DNA of 64,000 bases, from assembly GCF_029227915.1 (NCBI RefSeq), contig NC_079881.1:23103501-23167500 (forward strand), written 5' to 3'. The notes under the pieces were generated by a model. The model searched no databases. It had not been told where the DNA came from and worked only from the letters and a program-made list of their open reading frames with translations. How positions within the stretch are numbered: position 1 is the stretch's first letter; every line of letters starts with the position of its first letter. Positions 13,428 to 27,227 of the stretch are shown piece by piece. Source of the stretch: Hydractinia symbiolongicarpus. Its lineage: Eukaryota; Cnidaria; Hydrozoa; Anthoathecata; Hydractiniidae. A program made the translations under genes and the position numbers.

Positions 13428-15292
13428 TAATTTGATATGATTGCTGGAATTCAGCGATTACATTAGGCTCTGTGGTAGCGCTTTACTTAAAAATTTAGAT
13501 TAATAAATCATTTTTTACTGTGGGAACAATCCTAGCGGTTAGTTCGCGTTGAAGAAATAGAGACAGTTTCAAAAACTACATTTCATTGATTTTCTAACGA
13601 TGTCAATCCGTTTGAGTTACAACGGTTGCGTCACATATTCGTACCAACATGTATTTAGTGATTTTTTTCCGATATTACTAAGTTGTATCGGTTTTAACAG
13701 TGAAGCGATTGACTGTGGGACTTAATTAAACTAACTTTGGACTGTGACCTGATAAATGTGATAATTGAGCCAATTGGACTCCAAGGAATAACATTCTTCT
13801 TAATTTGATATGATTGCTGGAATTCAGCGATTACATTAGGGTCTGTGGTAGCGCTTTATTTAAAAATTTAGATAAATAAATCATTTTTTACTGTGGGACC
13901 AATCCTAGCCGTTAGTTCGCGCTGAAGAAATACAGACAGTTTCAAAAACTACATTTCATTGACTTTCTATCGGGGTCAAGCCGTTTGAGTTACAACGGTT
14001 GCGTCACATATTCGTACCAACATGTATTTAGTGATTTTCTTCCGATATTACTAAGTTGCATTGCTCTTAACAGTGAAACGATTGACTGTGGGATTTAATT
14101 GAACTGATTCTGGAATGTGACCTTATAAATGTGATAATTGAGACAATTGGACTCCAAGGAATAACATTCTTCTTAATTTGATATGATTGCTGGAATTCAG
14201 CGATTACATTAGGCTCTGTGGTAGCGCTTTATTTAAAAATTTAGATAAATAAATCATTTTTTACTGTGGGACCAATCCTAGCCGTTAGTTCGCGCTGAAG
14301 AAATACAGACAGTTTCAAAAACTAAACTTCATTGACTTTCTAGCGGCATAAATTCGTTTGAGTTACAACGGTTGCGTCACATATTCGTACCAACATGTAC
14401 TTAGCGATAGTACTCGGACATTACTAGGTTGCACCGCTTTTAACAGTGAAATGATTGACTGTGGGATTTAATTGAACTGATTCTGGAATGTGACCTTATA
14501 AATGTGATAATTGAGACAATTGGACTCCAAGGAATAACATTCTTCTTAATTTGATATGATTGCTGGAATTCAGCGATTACATTAGGCTCTGTGGTAGCGC
14601 TTTATTTAAAAATTTAGATAAATAAATCATTTTTTACTGTGGGACCAATCCTAGCCGTTAGTTCGCGCTGAAGAAATACAGACAGTTTCAAAAACTAAAC
14701 TTCATTGACTTTCTAGCGGCATAAATTCGTTTGAGTTACAACGGTTGCGTCACATATTCGTACCAACATGTACTTAGCGATAGTACTCGGACATTACTAG
14801 GTTGCACCGCTTTTAACAGTGAAATGATTGACTGTGGGATTTAATTGAACTGATTCTGGACTGTGACCTTATAACTGTGATAAATGAGCCAATTGGACTC
14901 CAAGGAATAACATTCTTCTTAATTCGACATGATTGCTGGAATTCAGCGAGTACACTAGGCCCTGTGGTAGCGCTTTATTTAAAAATTTAGATAAATAAAT
15001 CATTTTTTACTCCGGGACCAATCCTAGCCGTTAGTTCGCGCTGAAGAAATAGAGACAGTTTCAAAAACTACATTTCAATGACTTTCTAACGGGGTCAATC
15101 CGTTTGAGTTACAACGGTTGCGTCACATATTCGTACCAACATGTATTTAGTGATTTTCTTCCGATATTACTAAGTTGCATCGCCTTTAACAGTAAAACGC
15201 TTGACTGTGGGATTTAATTGAACTGATTCTGGACTGTGACCTTATAAATGTGATAAATGAGCCAATTGGACTCCAAGGAATAACATTCTTCT
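13428..15292. repeat. Five-unit block Y, copy 2 (1865 bp)
   Basis: Unit-for-unit copy of 11563-13427. One visible difference is TTTGGACTG near 13737 where copy 1 has TTTAGACTG. Only two copies exist here; the sequence after 15292 follows a different unit order. Confidence 0.88.
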
Positions 15293-16038
15293 TAATTTGA
15301 TATGATTGCTGGAATTCAGCGATTACATTAGGCTCTGTGGTAGCGCTTTATTTAAAAATTTAGATAAATAAATCATTTTTTACTGTGGGACCAATCCTAG
15401 CCGTTAGTTCGCGCTGAAGAAATACAGACAATTTCAAAAACTAAACTTCATTGACTTTCTAGCGGCATAAATCCGTTTGAGTTACAACGGTTGCGTCACA
15501 TATTCGTACCAACATGTACTTAGCGATAGTACTCGGAAATTACTAGTTTGCACCGCTTTTAACAGTGAAATGATTGACTGTGGGATTTAATTGAACTGAT
15601 TCTGGACTGTGACCTTATAAATGTGATAAATGAGCCAATTGGACTCCAAGGAATAACATTCTTCTTAATTTGATATGATTGCTGGAATTCAGCGATTACA
15701 TTAGGCTCTGTGGTAGCGCTTTACTTAAAAATTTAGATAAATAAATCATTTTTTACTGTGGGACCAATCCTAGCGGTTAGTTCGCGTTGAAGAAATAGAG
15801 ACAGTTTCAAAAACTACATTTCATTGATTTTCTAACGATGTCAATCTGTTTGAGTTACAACGGTTGCGTCACATATTCGTACCAACATGTATTTAGTGAT
15901 TTTTTTCCGATATCACTAAGTTGTATCGGTTTTAACAGTGAAGCGATTGACTGTGGGACTTAATTAAACTAACTTTGGACTGTGACCTGATAAATGTGAT
16001 AATTGAGCCAATTGGACTCCAAGGAATAACATTCTTCT
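15293..16038. repeat. Two linker units between Y and X
   Basis: The first unit resembles the third and fourth units of block Y (ACTAAACTTC, ACTCGG), with private changes GACAATTTC and TTACTAGTTTG. The second resembles the first unit of Y (CTTTACTT, GCGGTTAG) but has GATAAATAAATC instead of GATTAATAAATC. Together they look like the worn edge of a further Y copy. Confidence 0.75.
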
Positions 16039-18275
16039 TAATTTGATATGAATGCTGGAATTCAGCGATTACATTAGGGTCTGTGGTAGCGCTTTATTTA
16101 AAAATTTAGATAAATAAATCATTTTTTACTGTGGGACCAATCCTAGCCGTTAGTTCGCGCTGAAGAAATACAGACAGTTTCAAAAACTACATTTCATTGA
16201 CTTTCTATCAGGGTCAAGCCGTTTGAGTTAGAACGGTTGCATCACATATTCGTACCAACATGTATTTAGTGATTTTCTTCCGATATTACTAAGTTGCATT
16301 GCTTTTAACAGTGAAACGATTGACTGTGGGATTTAATTGAACTGATTCTGGAATGTGACCTTATAAATGTGATAAATATGCCAATTGGACTCCCAGGAAA
16401 TACATTCTTCTTAATTTGATATGATTGCTGGAATTCAGCGATTACATTAGGCTCTGTGGTAGCGCTTTATTTAAAAATTTAGATGAATAAATCATTTTTT
16501 ACTGTGGGACCAATCCTAGCGGTTAGTTCGCGTTGAAGGAATAGAGACAGTTTCAAAAACTACATTTCATTGATTTTCTAACGGTGTCAATCCGTTTGAG
16601 TTACAACGGTTGCATCACATATTCGTACCAACATGTATTTAGTGATTTTCTTCCGATATTACTAAGTTGCATTGCTTTTAACAGTGAAACGATTGACTGT
16701 GGGATTTAATTGAACTGATTCTGGAATGTGACCTTATAAATGTGATAAATCTGCCAATTGGACTCCGAGGAATAACATTCTTCTTAATTTGATATGATTG
16801 CTGGAATTCAGCGATTACATTAGGCATTGCGGTAGGGCTTTATTTAAAAATTTAGATAAATAAATCATTTTTTACTGTGGGAACAATCCTAGCCGTTAGT
16901 TCGCGCTGAAGAAATACAGACAGTTTCAAAAACTAAATTTCATTGATTTTCTAGCGGCATAAATCCGTTTGAGTTACAACGGTTGCGTCACATATTCGTA
17001 CCAACATGTACTTAGCGATAGTAATCGGATATTACTAGGTTGCACCGCTTTTAACAGTGAAACGATTGACTGTGGGACTTAATTGAACGAATTCTGGACT
17101 GTGACCTTATAAATGTGATAAATGAGCCAAATGGACTCCAAGGAATAACATTCTTCTTAAATCGACATGATTGTTGGAATTCAGCGAGTACACTAGGCTC
17201 TGTTGTAGCGCTTTATTTAAAAATTTAGATAAAAAGTCTTTTTTTGCTGTGGGACCAAGCCTGGCCGTTACCACGCGCTGAATAAATAGGAACAGTTTCG
17301 AAGACTACATTTCATTGACTTTCTAGCGGTATAACTCTGTTTGAGTTGCAACGGTTGCGTCACATATTCATACCAACATGTATTTAACAATAGTATTCGG
17401 ATATTATTAGGTTGCATCGCCTTTAACAGTGAAACGCTTGACTGTGGGACTTAATTGAACTAACTTTGGACTGTGACCTGATAAATGTGATAAATGAGAC
17501 AATTGGACTCCAAGGAATAACATTCTTCTTAATTTGATATTATTGCTGGAATTCAACGATTACATTAGGCTCTGTGGTAGCGCTTTATTTAAAAATTTAG
17601 ATAAATAAATCATTTTTTACTGTGGGACCAATCCTAGCCGTTAGATCGCGCTGAAGAAATAGAGACAGTTTCAAAAACTACATTTCATTGACTTTCTATC
17701 GGGGCCAATCCGTTTGAGTTACAACGGTTGCGGCACATATTCGTACCAACATGTATTTAGTGATTTTCTTCCGATATTACTAAGTTGCATTGCTCTTAAC
17801 AGTGAAACGATTGACTGTGGGATTTAATTGAACTGATTCTGGAATGTGACCTTATAAATGTGATAATTGAGACAATTGGACTCCAAGGAATAACATTCTT
17901 CTTAATTTGATATGATTGCTGGAATTCAGTGATTACATTAGGCTCTGTGGTAGCGCTTTATTTAAAAATTTAGATAAATAAATCATTTTTTACTGTGGGA
18001 CCAATCCTAGCCGTTAGTTCGCGCTGAAGAAATACAGACAGTTTCAAAAACTAAACTTCATTGCCTTTCTAGCGGCATAAATCCGTTTGAGCTACAACGG
18101 TTGCGTCACATATTCGTACCAACATGTACTTAGCGATAGTACTCGGACATTACTAGGTTGCACCGCTTTTAACAGTGAAATGATTGACTGTGGGATTTAA
18201 TTGAACTGATTCTGGACTGTGACCTTATAAATGTGATAAATGAGCCAATTGGACTCCAAGGAATAACATTCTTCT
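16039..18275. repeat. Six-unit block X, copy 2 (2237 bp)
   Basis: Repeats the order of 9326-11562, including GATGAATAAATC (16484), the D-type unit at 17158 and the TTGATATTATTGC unit. A private 1-bp deletion lies in GATAAAAAGTC near 17230. X copies flank the Y blocks, so the whole 9326-18275 stretch is a nested duplication. Confidence 0.85.
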
Positions 18276-21200
18276 TAATTCGACATGATTGCTGGAATTC
18301 AGCGAGTACACTAGGCCCTGTGGTAGCGCTTTATTTAAAAATTTAGATAAATAAATCATTTTTTACTCCGGGACCAATCCTAGCCGTTAGTTCGCGCTGA
18401 AGAAATAGAGACAGTTTCAAAAACTACATTTCAATGACTTTCTAACGGGGTCAATCCGTTTGAGTTACAACGGTTGCGTCACATATTCGTACCAACATGT
18501 ATTTAGTGATTTTCTTCCGATATTACTAAGTTGCATCGCCTTTAACAGTAAAACGCTTGACTGTGGGATTTAATTGAACTGATTCTGGACTGTGACCTTA
18601 TAAATGTGATAAATGAGCCAATTGGACTCCAAGGAATAACATTCTTCTTAATTCGACATGATTGCTGGAATTCAGCGAGTACACTAGTCCCTGTGGTAAC
18701 GCTTTATTTAAAAATTTAGATAAATAAATCATTTTTTACTCTGGGACGAATCCTAGCCGTTAGTTTGCGCTGAAGAAATAGAGACAGTTTCAAAAACTAC
18801 ATTTCAATGACTTTCTAACGGGGACGATCCGTTTGAGCTACAACGGTTGCGTCACATATTCGTACCAACATGTATTTAGTGATTTTCTTCCGATATTACT
18901 AAGTTGCATCGCCTTTAACAGTGAAACGCTTGACTGTGGGATTTAATTGAACTGATTCTGGACTGTGACCTTATAAATGTGATAAATGAGCCAATTGGAC
19001 TTCGAGGAATAACATTCTTCTTAATTCGACATGATTGCTGGAATTCAGCGAGTACACTAGGCCCTGTGGTAGCTCTTTATTTAAAAATTTAGATAAATAA
19101 ATCATTTTTTACTCTGGGACCAATCCTAGCCGTTAGTTCGCGCTGAAAAAATAAAGACAGTTTCAAAAACTACATTTCAATGACTCTCTAATGGGGTCAA
19201 TCCGTTTGAGTTACAACGGTTGCGTCACATATTCGTACCAACATGTATTTAGTGATTTTCTTCCGATATTACTAAGTTGCATCGCCTTTAACAGTGAAAC
19301 GCTTGACTGTGGGACTTAATTGAACTAACTTTGGACTGTGACCTGATAAATGTGATAAATGAGACAATTGGACTCCAAGAAATAACATTCTTTTTAATTT
19401 GATATGATTGCTGGAATTCAACGATTACATTAGGCTCTGTGGTAGCGCTTTATTTAAAAATTTAGATAAATAAATCATTTTTTACTCTGGGACCAATCCT
19501 AGCCGTTAGTTCGCGCTGAAGAAATAGAGACAGTTTCAAAAACTACATTTCAATGACTTTCTAACGGGGACGATCCGTTTGAGTTACAACGGTTGCGTCA
19601 CATATTCGTACCAACATGTATTTAGTGATTTTCTTCCGATATTACTAAGTTGCATCGCCTTTAACAGTGAAACGCTTGACTGTGGGATTTAATTGAACTG
19701 ATTCTGGACTGTGACCTTATAAATGTGATAAATGAGCCAATTGGACTCCGAGGAATAACATTCTTCTTAATTCGACATGATTGCTGGAATTCAGCAAGTA
19801 CACTAGGCCCTGTGGTAGCGCTTTATTTAAAAATTTAGATAAATAAATCATTTTTTACTCTGGGACCAATCCTAGCCGTTAGTTCGCGCTGAAAAAAAAA
19901 AGACAGTTTCAAAAACTACATTTCAATGACTCTCTAACGGGGTCAATCCGTTTGAGTTACAACGGTTGCGTCACATATTCGTACCAACATGTATTTAGTG
20001 ATTTTCTTCCGATATTACTAAGTTGCATCGCCTTTAACAGTGAAACGCTTGACTGTGGGACTTAATTGAACTAACTTTGGACTGTGACCTGATAAATGTG
20101 ATAAATGAGACAATTGGACTCCAAGGAATAACATTCTTCTTAATTTGATATGATTGCTGGAATTCAATGATTACATTAGGCTCTGTGGTAGCGCTTTATT
20201 TAAAATTTTAGATAAATAAATCATTTTTTACTGTGGGACCAATCCTAGCCGTTAGATCGCGCTGAAGAAATAGAGACCGATTCAAAAACTACATTTCATT
20301 GACTTTCTATCGGGGCCAATCCGTTTGAGTTACAACGGTTGAGTCACATATTCGTACCAACATGTATTTAGTGATTTTCTTCCGACATTACTAAGTTGCA
20401 TTGCTTTTAACAGTGAAACGCTTGACTGTGGGACTTAATTGAACTAACTTTGGACTGTGACCTGATAAATGTGATAAATGAGACAATTGGACTCCAAGGA
20501 ATAACATTCTTCTTAATTTGATATGATTGCTGGAAATCAACGATTACATTAGGCTCTGTGGTAGCGCTTTATTTAAAAATTTAGATAAATAAATCATTTT
20601 TTACTCTGGGACGAATCCTAGCCGTTAGTTCGCGCTGAAGAAATAGAGACAGTTTCAAAAACTACATTTCAATGACTTTCTAACGGGGACGATCCGTTTG
20701 GGTTACAACGGTTGCGTCACATATTCGTACCAACATGTATTTAGTGATTTTCTTCCGATATTACTAAGTTGCATCGCCTTTAACAGTGAAACGCTTGACT
20801 GTGGGATTTAATTGAACTGATTCTGGACTGTGACCTTATAAATGTGATAAATGAGCCAATTGGACTCCGAGGAATAACATTCTTCTTAATTCGACATGAT
20901 TGCTGGAATTCAGCGAGTACACTAGGCCCTGTGGTAGCTCTTTATTTAAAAATTTAGATAAATAAATCATTTTTTACTCTGGGACCAATCCTAGCCGTTA
21001 GTTCGCGCTGAAAAAATAAAGACAGTTTCCAAAACTACATTTCAATGACTCTCTAACGGGGTCAATCCGTTTGAGTTACAACGGTTGCGTAACATATTCG
21101 TACCAACATGTATTTAGTGATTTTCTTCCGATATTACTAAGTTGCATCGCCTTTAACAGTAAAACGCTTGACTGTGGGATTTAATTGAACTGATTCTGGA

Positions 21201-24200
21201 CTGTGACCTTATAAATGTGATAAATGAGCCAATTGGACTCCAAGGAATAACATTCTTCTTAATTCGACATGATTGCTGGAATTCAGCGAGTATACTAGGC
21301 CCTGTGGTAACGCTTTATTTAAAAATTTAGATAAATAAATCATTTTTTACTCTGGGACGAATCCTAGCCGTTAGTTTGCGCTGAAGAAATAGAGACAGTT
21401 TCAAAAACTACATTTCAATGACTTTCTAACGGGGACGATCCGTTTGAGCTACAACGGTTGCGTCACATATTCGTACCAACATGGATTTAGTGATTTTCTT
21501 CCGATATTACTAAGTTGCATCGCCTTTAACAGTGAAACGCTTGACTGTGGGATTTAATTGAACTGATTCTGGACTGTGACCTTATAAATGTGATAAATGA
21601 GCCAATTGGACTTCGAGGAATAACATTCTTCTTAATTCGACATGATTGCTGGAATTCAGCGAGTACACTAGGCCCTGTGGTAGCTCTTTATTTAAAAATT
21701 TAGATAAATAATTTATTTTTTACTCTGGGACCAATCCTAGCCGTTAGTTCGCGCTGAAAAAATAAAGACAGTTTCAAAAACTACATTTCAATGACTCTCT
21801 AATGGGGTCAATCCGTTTGAGTTACAACGGTTGCGTCACATATTCGTACCAACATGTATTTAGTGATTTTCTTTCGATATTACTAAGTTGCATCGCCTTT
21901 AACAGTGAAACGCTTGACTGTGGGACTTAATTGAACTAACTTTGGACTGTGACCTGATAAATGTGATAAATGAGACAATTGGACTCAAAGGAATAACATT
22001 CTTTTTAATTTGATATGATTGCTGGAATTCAACGATTACATTAGGCTCTGTGGTAGCGCTTTATTTAAAAATTTAGATAAATAAATCATTTTTTACTGTG
22101 GGACCAATCTTAGCCGTTAGATCGCGCTGAAGAAATAGAGACCGTTTCAAAAACTACATTTCATTGACTTTTTATCGGGGCCAATCCGTTTGGGTTACAA
22201 CGGTTGCGTCACATATTCGTACCAACATGTATTTAGTGATTTTCTTCCGATATTACTAAGTTGCATCGCCTTTAACAGTGATACGCTTGACTGTGGGACT
22301 TAATTGAACTAACTTTGGACTGTGACCTGATAAATGTGATAAATGAGACAATTGGACTCCAAGGAATAACATTCTTCTTAATTTGATATGATTGCTGGAA
22401 TTCAACGATTACATTAGGCTCTGTGGTACCGCTTTATTTAAAAATTTACATAAATCAATCATTTTTTACTGTGGGACCAATCCTAGCCGTTAGAACGCGC
22501 TGAAGAAATAGAGACCGTTTCAAAAACTACATTTCATTGAATTTCTATCTGGGCCAATCCGTTTGGGTTACAACGGTTGCGTCACATATTCGTACCAACA
22601 TGTATTTAGTGATTTTCTTCCGATATTACTAAGTTGCATCGCCTTTAACAGTGAAACGCTTGACTGTGGGATTTAATTGAACTGATTCTGGACTGTGACC
22701 TTATAAATGTGATAAATGAGCCAATTGGACTCCAAGGAATAACATTCTTCTTAATTCGACATGATTGCTGGAATTCAGCGAGTACACTAGGCCCTGTGGT
22801 AACGCTTTATTTAAAAATTTAGATAAATAAATCATTTTTTACTCTGGGACCAATCCTAGCCGTTAGTTCGCGCTGAAGAAATAGAGACAGTTTCAAAAAC
22901 TACATTTCAATGACTCTCTAATGGGGTCAATCCGTTTGAGTTACAACGGTTGCGTCACATATTCGTACCAACATGTATTTAGTGATTTTCTTCCGATATT
23001 ACTAAGTTGCATCGCCTTTAACAGTGATACGCTTGACTGTGGGACTTAATTGAACTAACTTTGGACTGTGACCTGATAAATGTGATAAATGAGACAATTG
23101 GACTCCAAGGAATAACATTCTTCTTAATTTGATATGATTGCTGGAATTCAACGATTACATTAGGCTCTGTGGTAGCGCTTTATTTAAAAATTTAGATAAA
23201 TAAATCATTTTTTACTGTGGGACCAATCCTAGCCGTTAGAACGCGCTGAAGAAATAGAGACCGTTTCAAAAACTACATTTCATTGAATTTCTATCGGGGC
23301 CAATCCGTTTGGGTTACAACGGTTGCGTCACATATTCGTACCAACATGTATTTAGTGATTTTCTTCCGATATTACTAAGTTGCATCGCCTTTAACAGTGA
23401 AACGCTTGACTGTGGGATTTAATTGAACTGATTCTGGACTGTGACCTTATAAATGTGATAAATGAGCCAATTGGACTCCAAGGAATAACATTCTTCTTAA
23501 TTCGACATGATTGCTGGAATTCAGCGAGTACACAAGGCCCTGTGGTAACGCTTTATTTAAAAATTTAGATAAATAAATCATTTTTTACTCTGGGACCAAT
23601 CCTAGCCGTTAGTTCGCGCTGAAGAAATAGAGACAGTTTCAAAAACTACATTTCAATGAGTTTCTAACGGGGACGATCCGTTTGAGTTACAACGGTTGCG
23701 TCACATATTCTTACCAACATGTATTTAGTGATTTTCTTCCGATATTACTAAGTTGCATCGCCTTTAACAGTGAAACGCTTGACTGTGGGATTTAATTGAA
23801 CTGATTCTAGACTGTGACCTTACAAATGTGATAAATGAGCCAATTGGACTCCGAGGAATAACATTCTTCTTAATTCGACATGATTGCTGGAATTCAGCGA
23901 GTACACTAGGCCCTGTGGTAACGCTTTATTTAAAAATTTAGATAAATAAATCATTTTTTACTCTGGGACCAATCCTAGCCGTTAGTTCGCGCTGAAGAAA
24001 TAGAGACAGTTTCAAAAACTACATTTCAATGAGTTTCTAACGGGGACGATCCGTTTGAGTTACAACGGTTGCGTCACATATTCTTACCAACATGTATTTA
24101 GTGATTTTCTTCCGATATTACTAAGTTGCATCGCCTTTAACAGTGAAACGCTTGACTGTGGGATTTAATTGAACTGATTCTAGACTGTGACCTTACAAAT

Positions 24201-25362
24201 GTGATAAATGAGCCAATTGGACTCCGAGGAATAACATTCTTCTTAATTCGACATGATTGCTGGAATTCAGCGAGTACACTAGGCCCTGTGGTAGCGCTTT
24301 ATTTAAAAATTTAGATAAATAAATCATTTTTTACTCTTGGACCAATCCTAGCCGTTAGTTCGCGCTGAAAAAATAAAGACAGTTTCAAAAACTACATTTC
24401 AATGACTCTCTAACGGGGTCAATCCGTTTGAGTTACAATGGTTGCGTCACATATTCGTACCAACATGTATTTAGTGATTTTCTTCCGATATTACTAAGTT
24501 GCATCGCCTTTAACAGTGAAACGCTTGACTGTGGGACTTAATTGAACTAACTTTGGACTGTGACCTGATAAATGTGATAAATGAGACAATTGGACTCCAA
24601 GGAATAACATTCTTCTTAATTTGATATGATTGCTGGAATTCAACGATTACATTAGGCTCTGTGGTAGCGCTTTATTTAAAAATTTAGATAAATAAATCAT
24701 TTTTTACTGTGGGACCAATCCTAGCCGTTAGATCGCGCTGAAGAAATAGAGACAGTTTCAAAAACTACATTTCAATGACTTTCTAACGGGGACGATCCGT
24801 TTGAGTTACAACGGTTGCGTCACATATTCGTACCAACATGTATTTAGTGATTTTCTTCCGATATTACTAAGTTGCATCGCCTTTAACAGGGAAACGCTTG
24901 ACTGTGGGATTTAATTGAACTGATTCTGGACTTTCACCTTATGAATGTGATAAATGAGGCAGCTTGACTACAAGGAGTAACATTCTTCTTAATTCCACAT
25001 GATTGCTGGAATTCAGCGAGTACACTAGGCCCTGTGGTAACGCTTTATTTAAAAATTTAGATAAATAAATCATTTTTTACTCTGGGACGAATCCTAGCCG
25101 TTAGTTCGCGCTGAAGAAATAGAGACAGTTTCAAAAACTACATTTCAATGACTTTCTATCGGGGCCAATCTGTTTGGGTTACAACGGTTGCGTCACATAT
25201 TCTTACCAACATGTACTTAGCGATAGTAATCGGATATTACTAGGTTGCACCGCTTTTAACAGTGAAACGATTGACTGTGGGACTTAATTGAACGAATTCT
25301 GGACTGTGACCTTATAAATGTGATAAATGAGCCGAATGGACTCCAAGGAATAACATTCTTCT
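18276..25362. repeat. Nineteen-unit block with CGACATG / GACGATCC unit types
   Basis: Exactly 19 x 373 bp. Dominated by units with CGACATG, GAGTACACTAGGCCCTG, ACTCTGGGAC and GACGATCCG, mixed with TTGATATG units carrying GATCGCGCTG. A rare TTCGAGGAATAAC variant at 19001 and 21612 marks a seven-unit (2611-bp) duplication. Two adjacent units, 23498-23870 and 23871-24243, share the private changes ATGAGTTTCTAACG, ATTCTTACCAAC and TTCTAGACTG, so one is a fresh single-unit copy of the other. Confidence 0.85.
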
Positions 25363-27227
25363 TAAATCGACATGATTGTTGGAATTCAGCGAGTACACTA
25401 GGCTCTGTTGTAGCGCTTTATTTAAAAATTTAGATAAATAAGTCTTTTTTTGCTGTGGGACCAATCCTGGCCGTTACCACGCGCTGAATAAATAGGAACA
25501 GTTTCGAAGACTACATTTCATTGACTTTCTAGCGGTATAACTGTGTTTGAGTTGCAACGGTTGCGTCACATATTCATACCAACATGTATTTAACGATAGT
25601 ATTCGGATATTATTAGGTTGCATCGCCTTTAACAGTGAAACGCTTGACTGTGGGATTTAATTGAACTGATTCTGGACTGTGACCTTATAAATGTGATAAA
25701 TGAGCCAATTGGACTCCAAGGAATAACATTCTTCTTAATTCGACATGATTGCTGGAATTCAGCGAGTACACTAGGCCCTGTGGTAACGCTTTATTTAAAA
25801 ATTTAGATAAATAAATCATTTTTTACTCTGGGACCAATCCTAGCCGTTAGTTCGCGCTGAAGAAATAGAGACAGTTTCAAAAACTACATTTCAATGACTT
25901 TCTAACGGGGACGATCCGTTTGAGTTACAACGGTTGCGTCACATATTCGTACCAACATGTATTTAGTGATTTTCTTCCGATATTACTAAGTTGCATCGCC
26001 TTTAACAGTGAAACGCTTGACTGTGGGATTTAATTGAACTGATTCTGGACTGTGACCTTATAAATGTGATAAATGAGCCAATTGGACTCCGAGGAATAAC
26101 ATGCTTCTTAATTCGACATGATTGCTGGAATTCAGCGAGTACACTAGGCCCTGTGGTAGCGCTTTATTTAAAAATTTAGATAAATAAATCATTTTTTACT
26201 CTGGGACCAATCCTAGCCGTTAGTTCGCGCTGAAAAAATAAAGACAGTTTCAAAAACTACATTTCAATGACTCTCTAACGGGGTCAATCCGTTTGAGTTA
26301 CAACGGTTGCGTCACATATTCGTACCAACATGTATTTAGTGATTTTCTTCCGATATTACTAAGTTGCATCGCCTTTAACAGTGAAACGCTTGACTGTGGG
26401 ACTTAATTGAACTAACTTTGGACTGTGACCTGATAAATGTGATAAATGAGACAATTGGACTCCAAGGAATAACATTCTTCTTAATTTGATATGATTGCTG
26501 GAATTCAACGATTACATTAGGCTCTGTGGTAGCGCTTTATTTAAAAATGTAGATAAATAAATCATTTTTTACTGTGGGACCAATCCTAGCCGTTAGATCG
26601 CGCTGAAGAAATAGAGACCGATTCAAAAACTACATTTCATTGACTTTCTATCGGGGCCAATCCGTTTGAGTTACAACGGTTGCGTCACATATTCGTACCA
26701 ACATGTATTTAGTGATTTTCTTCCGATATTACTAAGTTGCATTGCTTTTAACAGTGAAACGATTGCCTGTGGGATTTAATTGAACTGATTCTGGACTTTG
26801 ACCTTATGAATGTGATAAATGAGGCAGCTTGACTACAAGAAGTAACATTCTTCTTAATTCGACATGATTGCTGGAATTCAGCGAGTACACTAGGCCCTGT
26901 GGTAACGCTTTATTTAAAAATTTAGATAAATAAATCATTTTTTACTCTGGGACGAATCCTAGCCGTTAGTTCGCGCTGAAGAAATAGAGACAGTTTCAAA
27001 AACTACATTTCAATGACTTTCTAACGGGGACGATCCGTTTGAGTTACAACGGTTGCGTCACATATTCGTACCAACATGTATTTAGTGATTTTCTTCCGAT
27101 ATTACTAAGTTGCATCGCCTTTAACAGTGAAACGCTTGACTGTGGGATTTAATTGAACTGATTCTGGACTGTGACCTTATAAATGTGATAAATGAGCCAA
27201 TTGGACTCCAAGGAATAACATTCTTCT
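25363..27227. repeat. Five-unit block Z, copy 1 (1865 bp)
   Basis: Order: D-type unit (AAATCGACATGATTGTTGG, GTCTTTTTTTGCTG), a GGTAACG/GACGATCC unit, a GCTGAAAAAATAAAG unit, a unit with AAATGTAGATAAAT and GATTGCCTGTGGG (26761), and a GGACGAATCC unit. It is repeated immediately at 27228. One private change is ACATGCTTCTTA at 26100. Confidence 0.88.
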
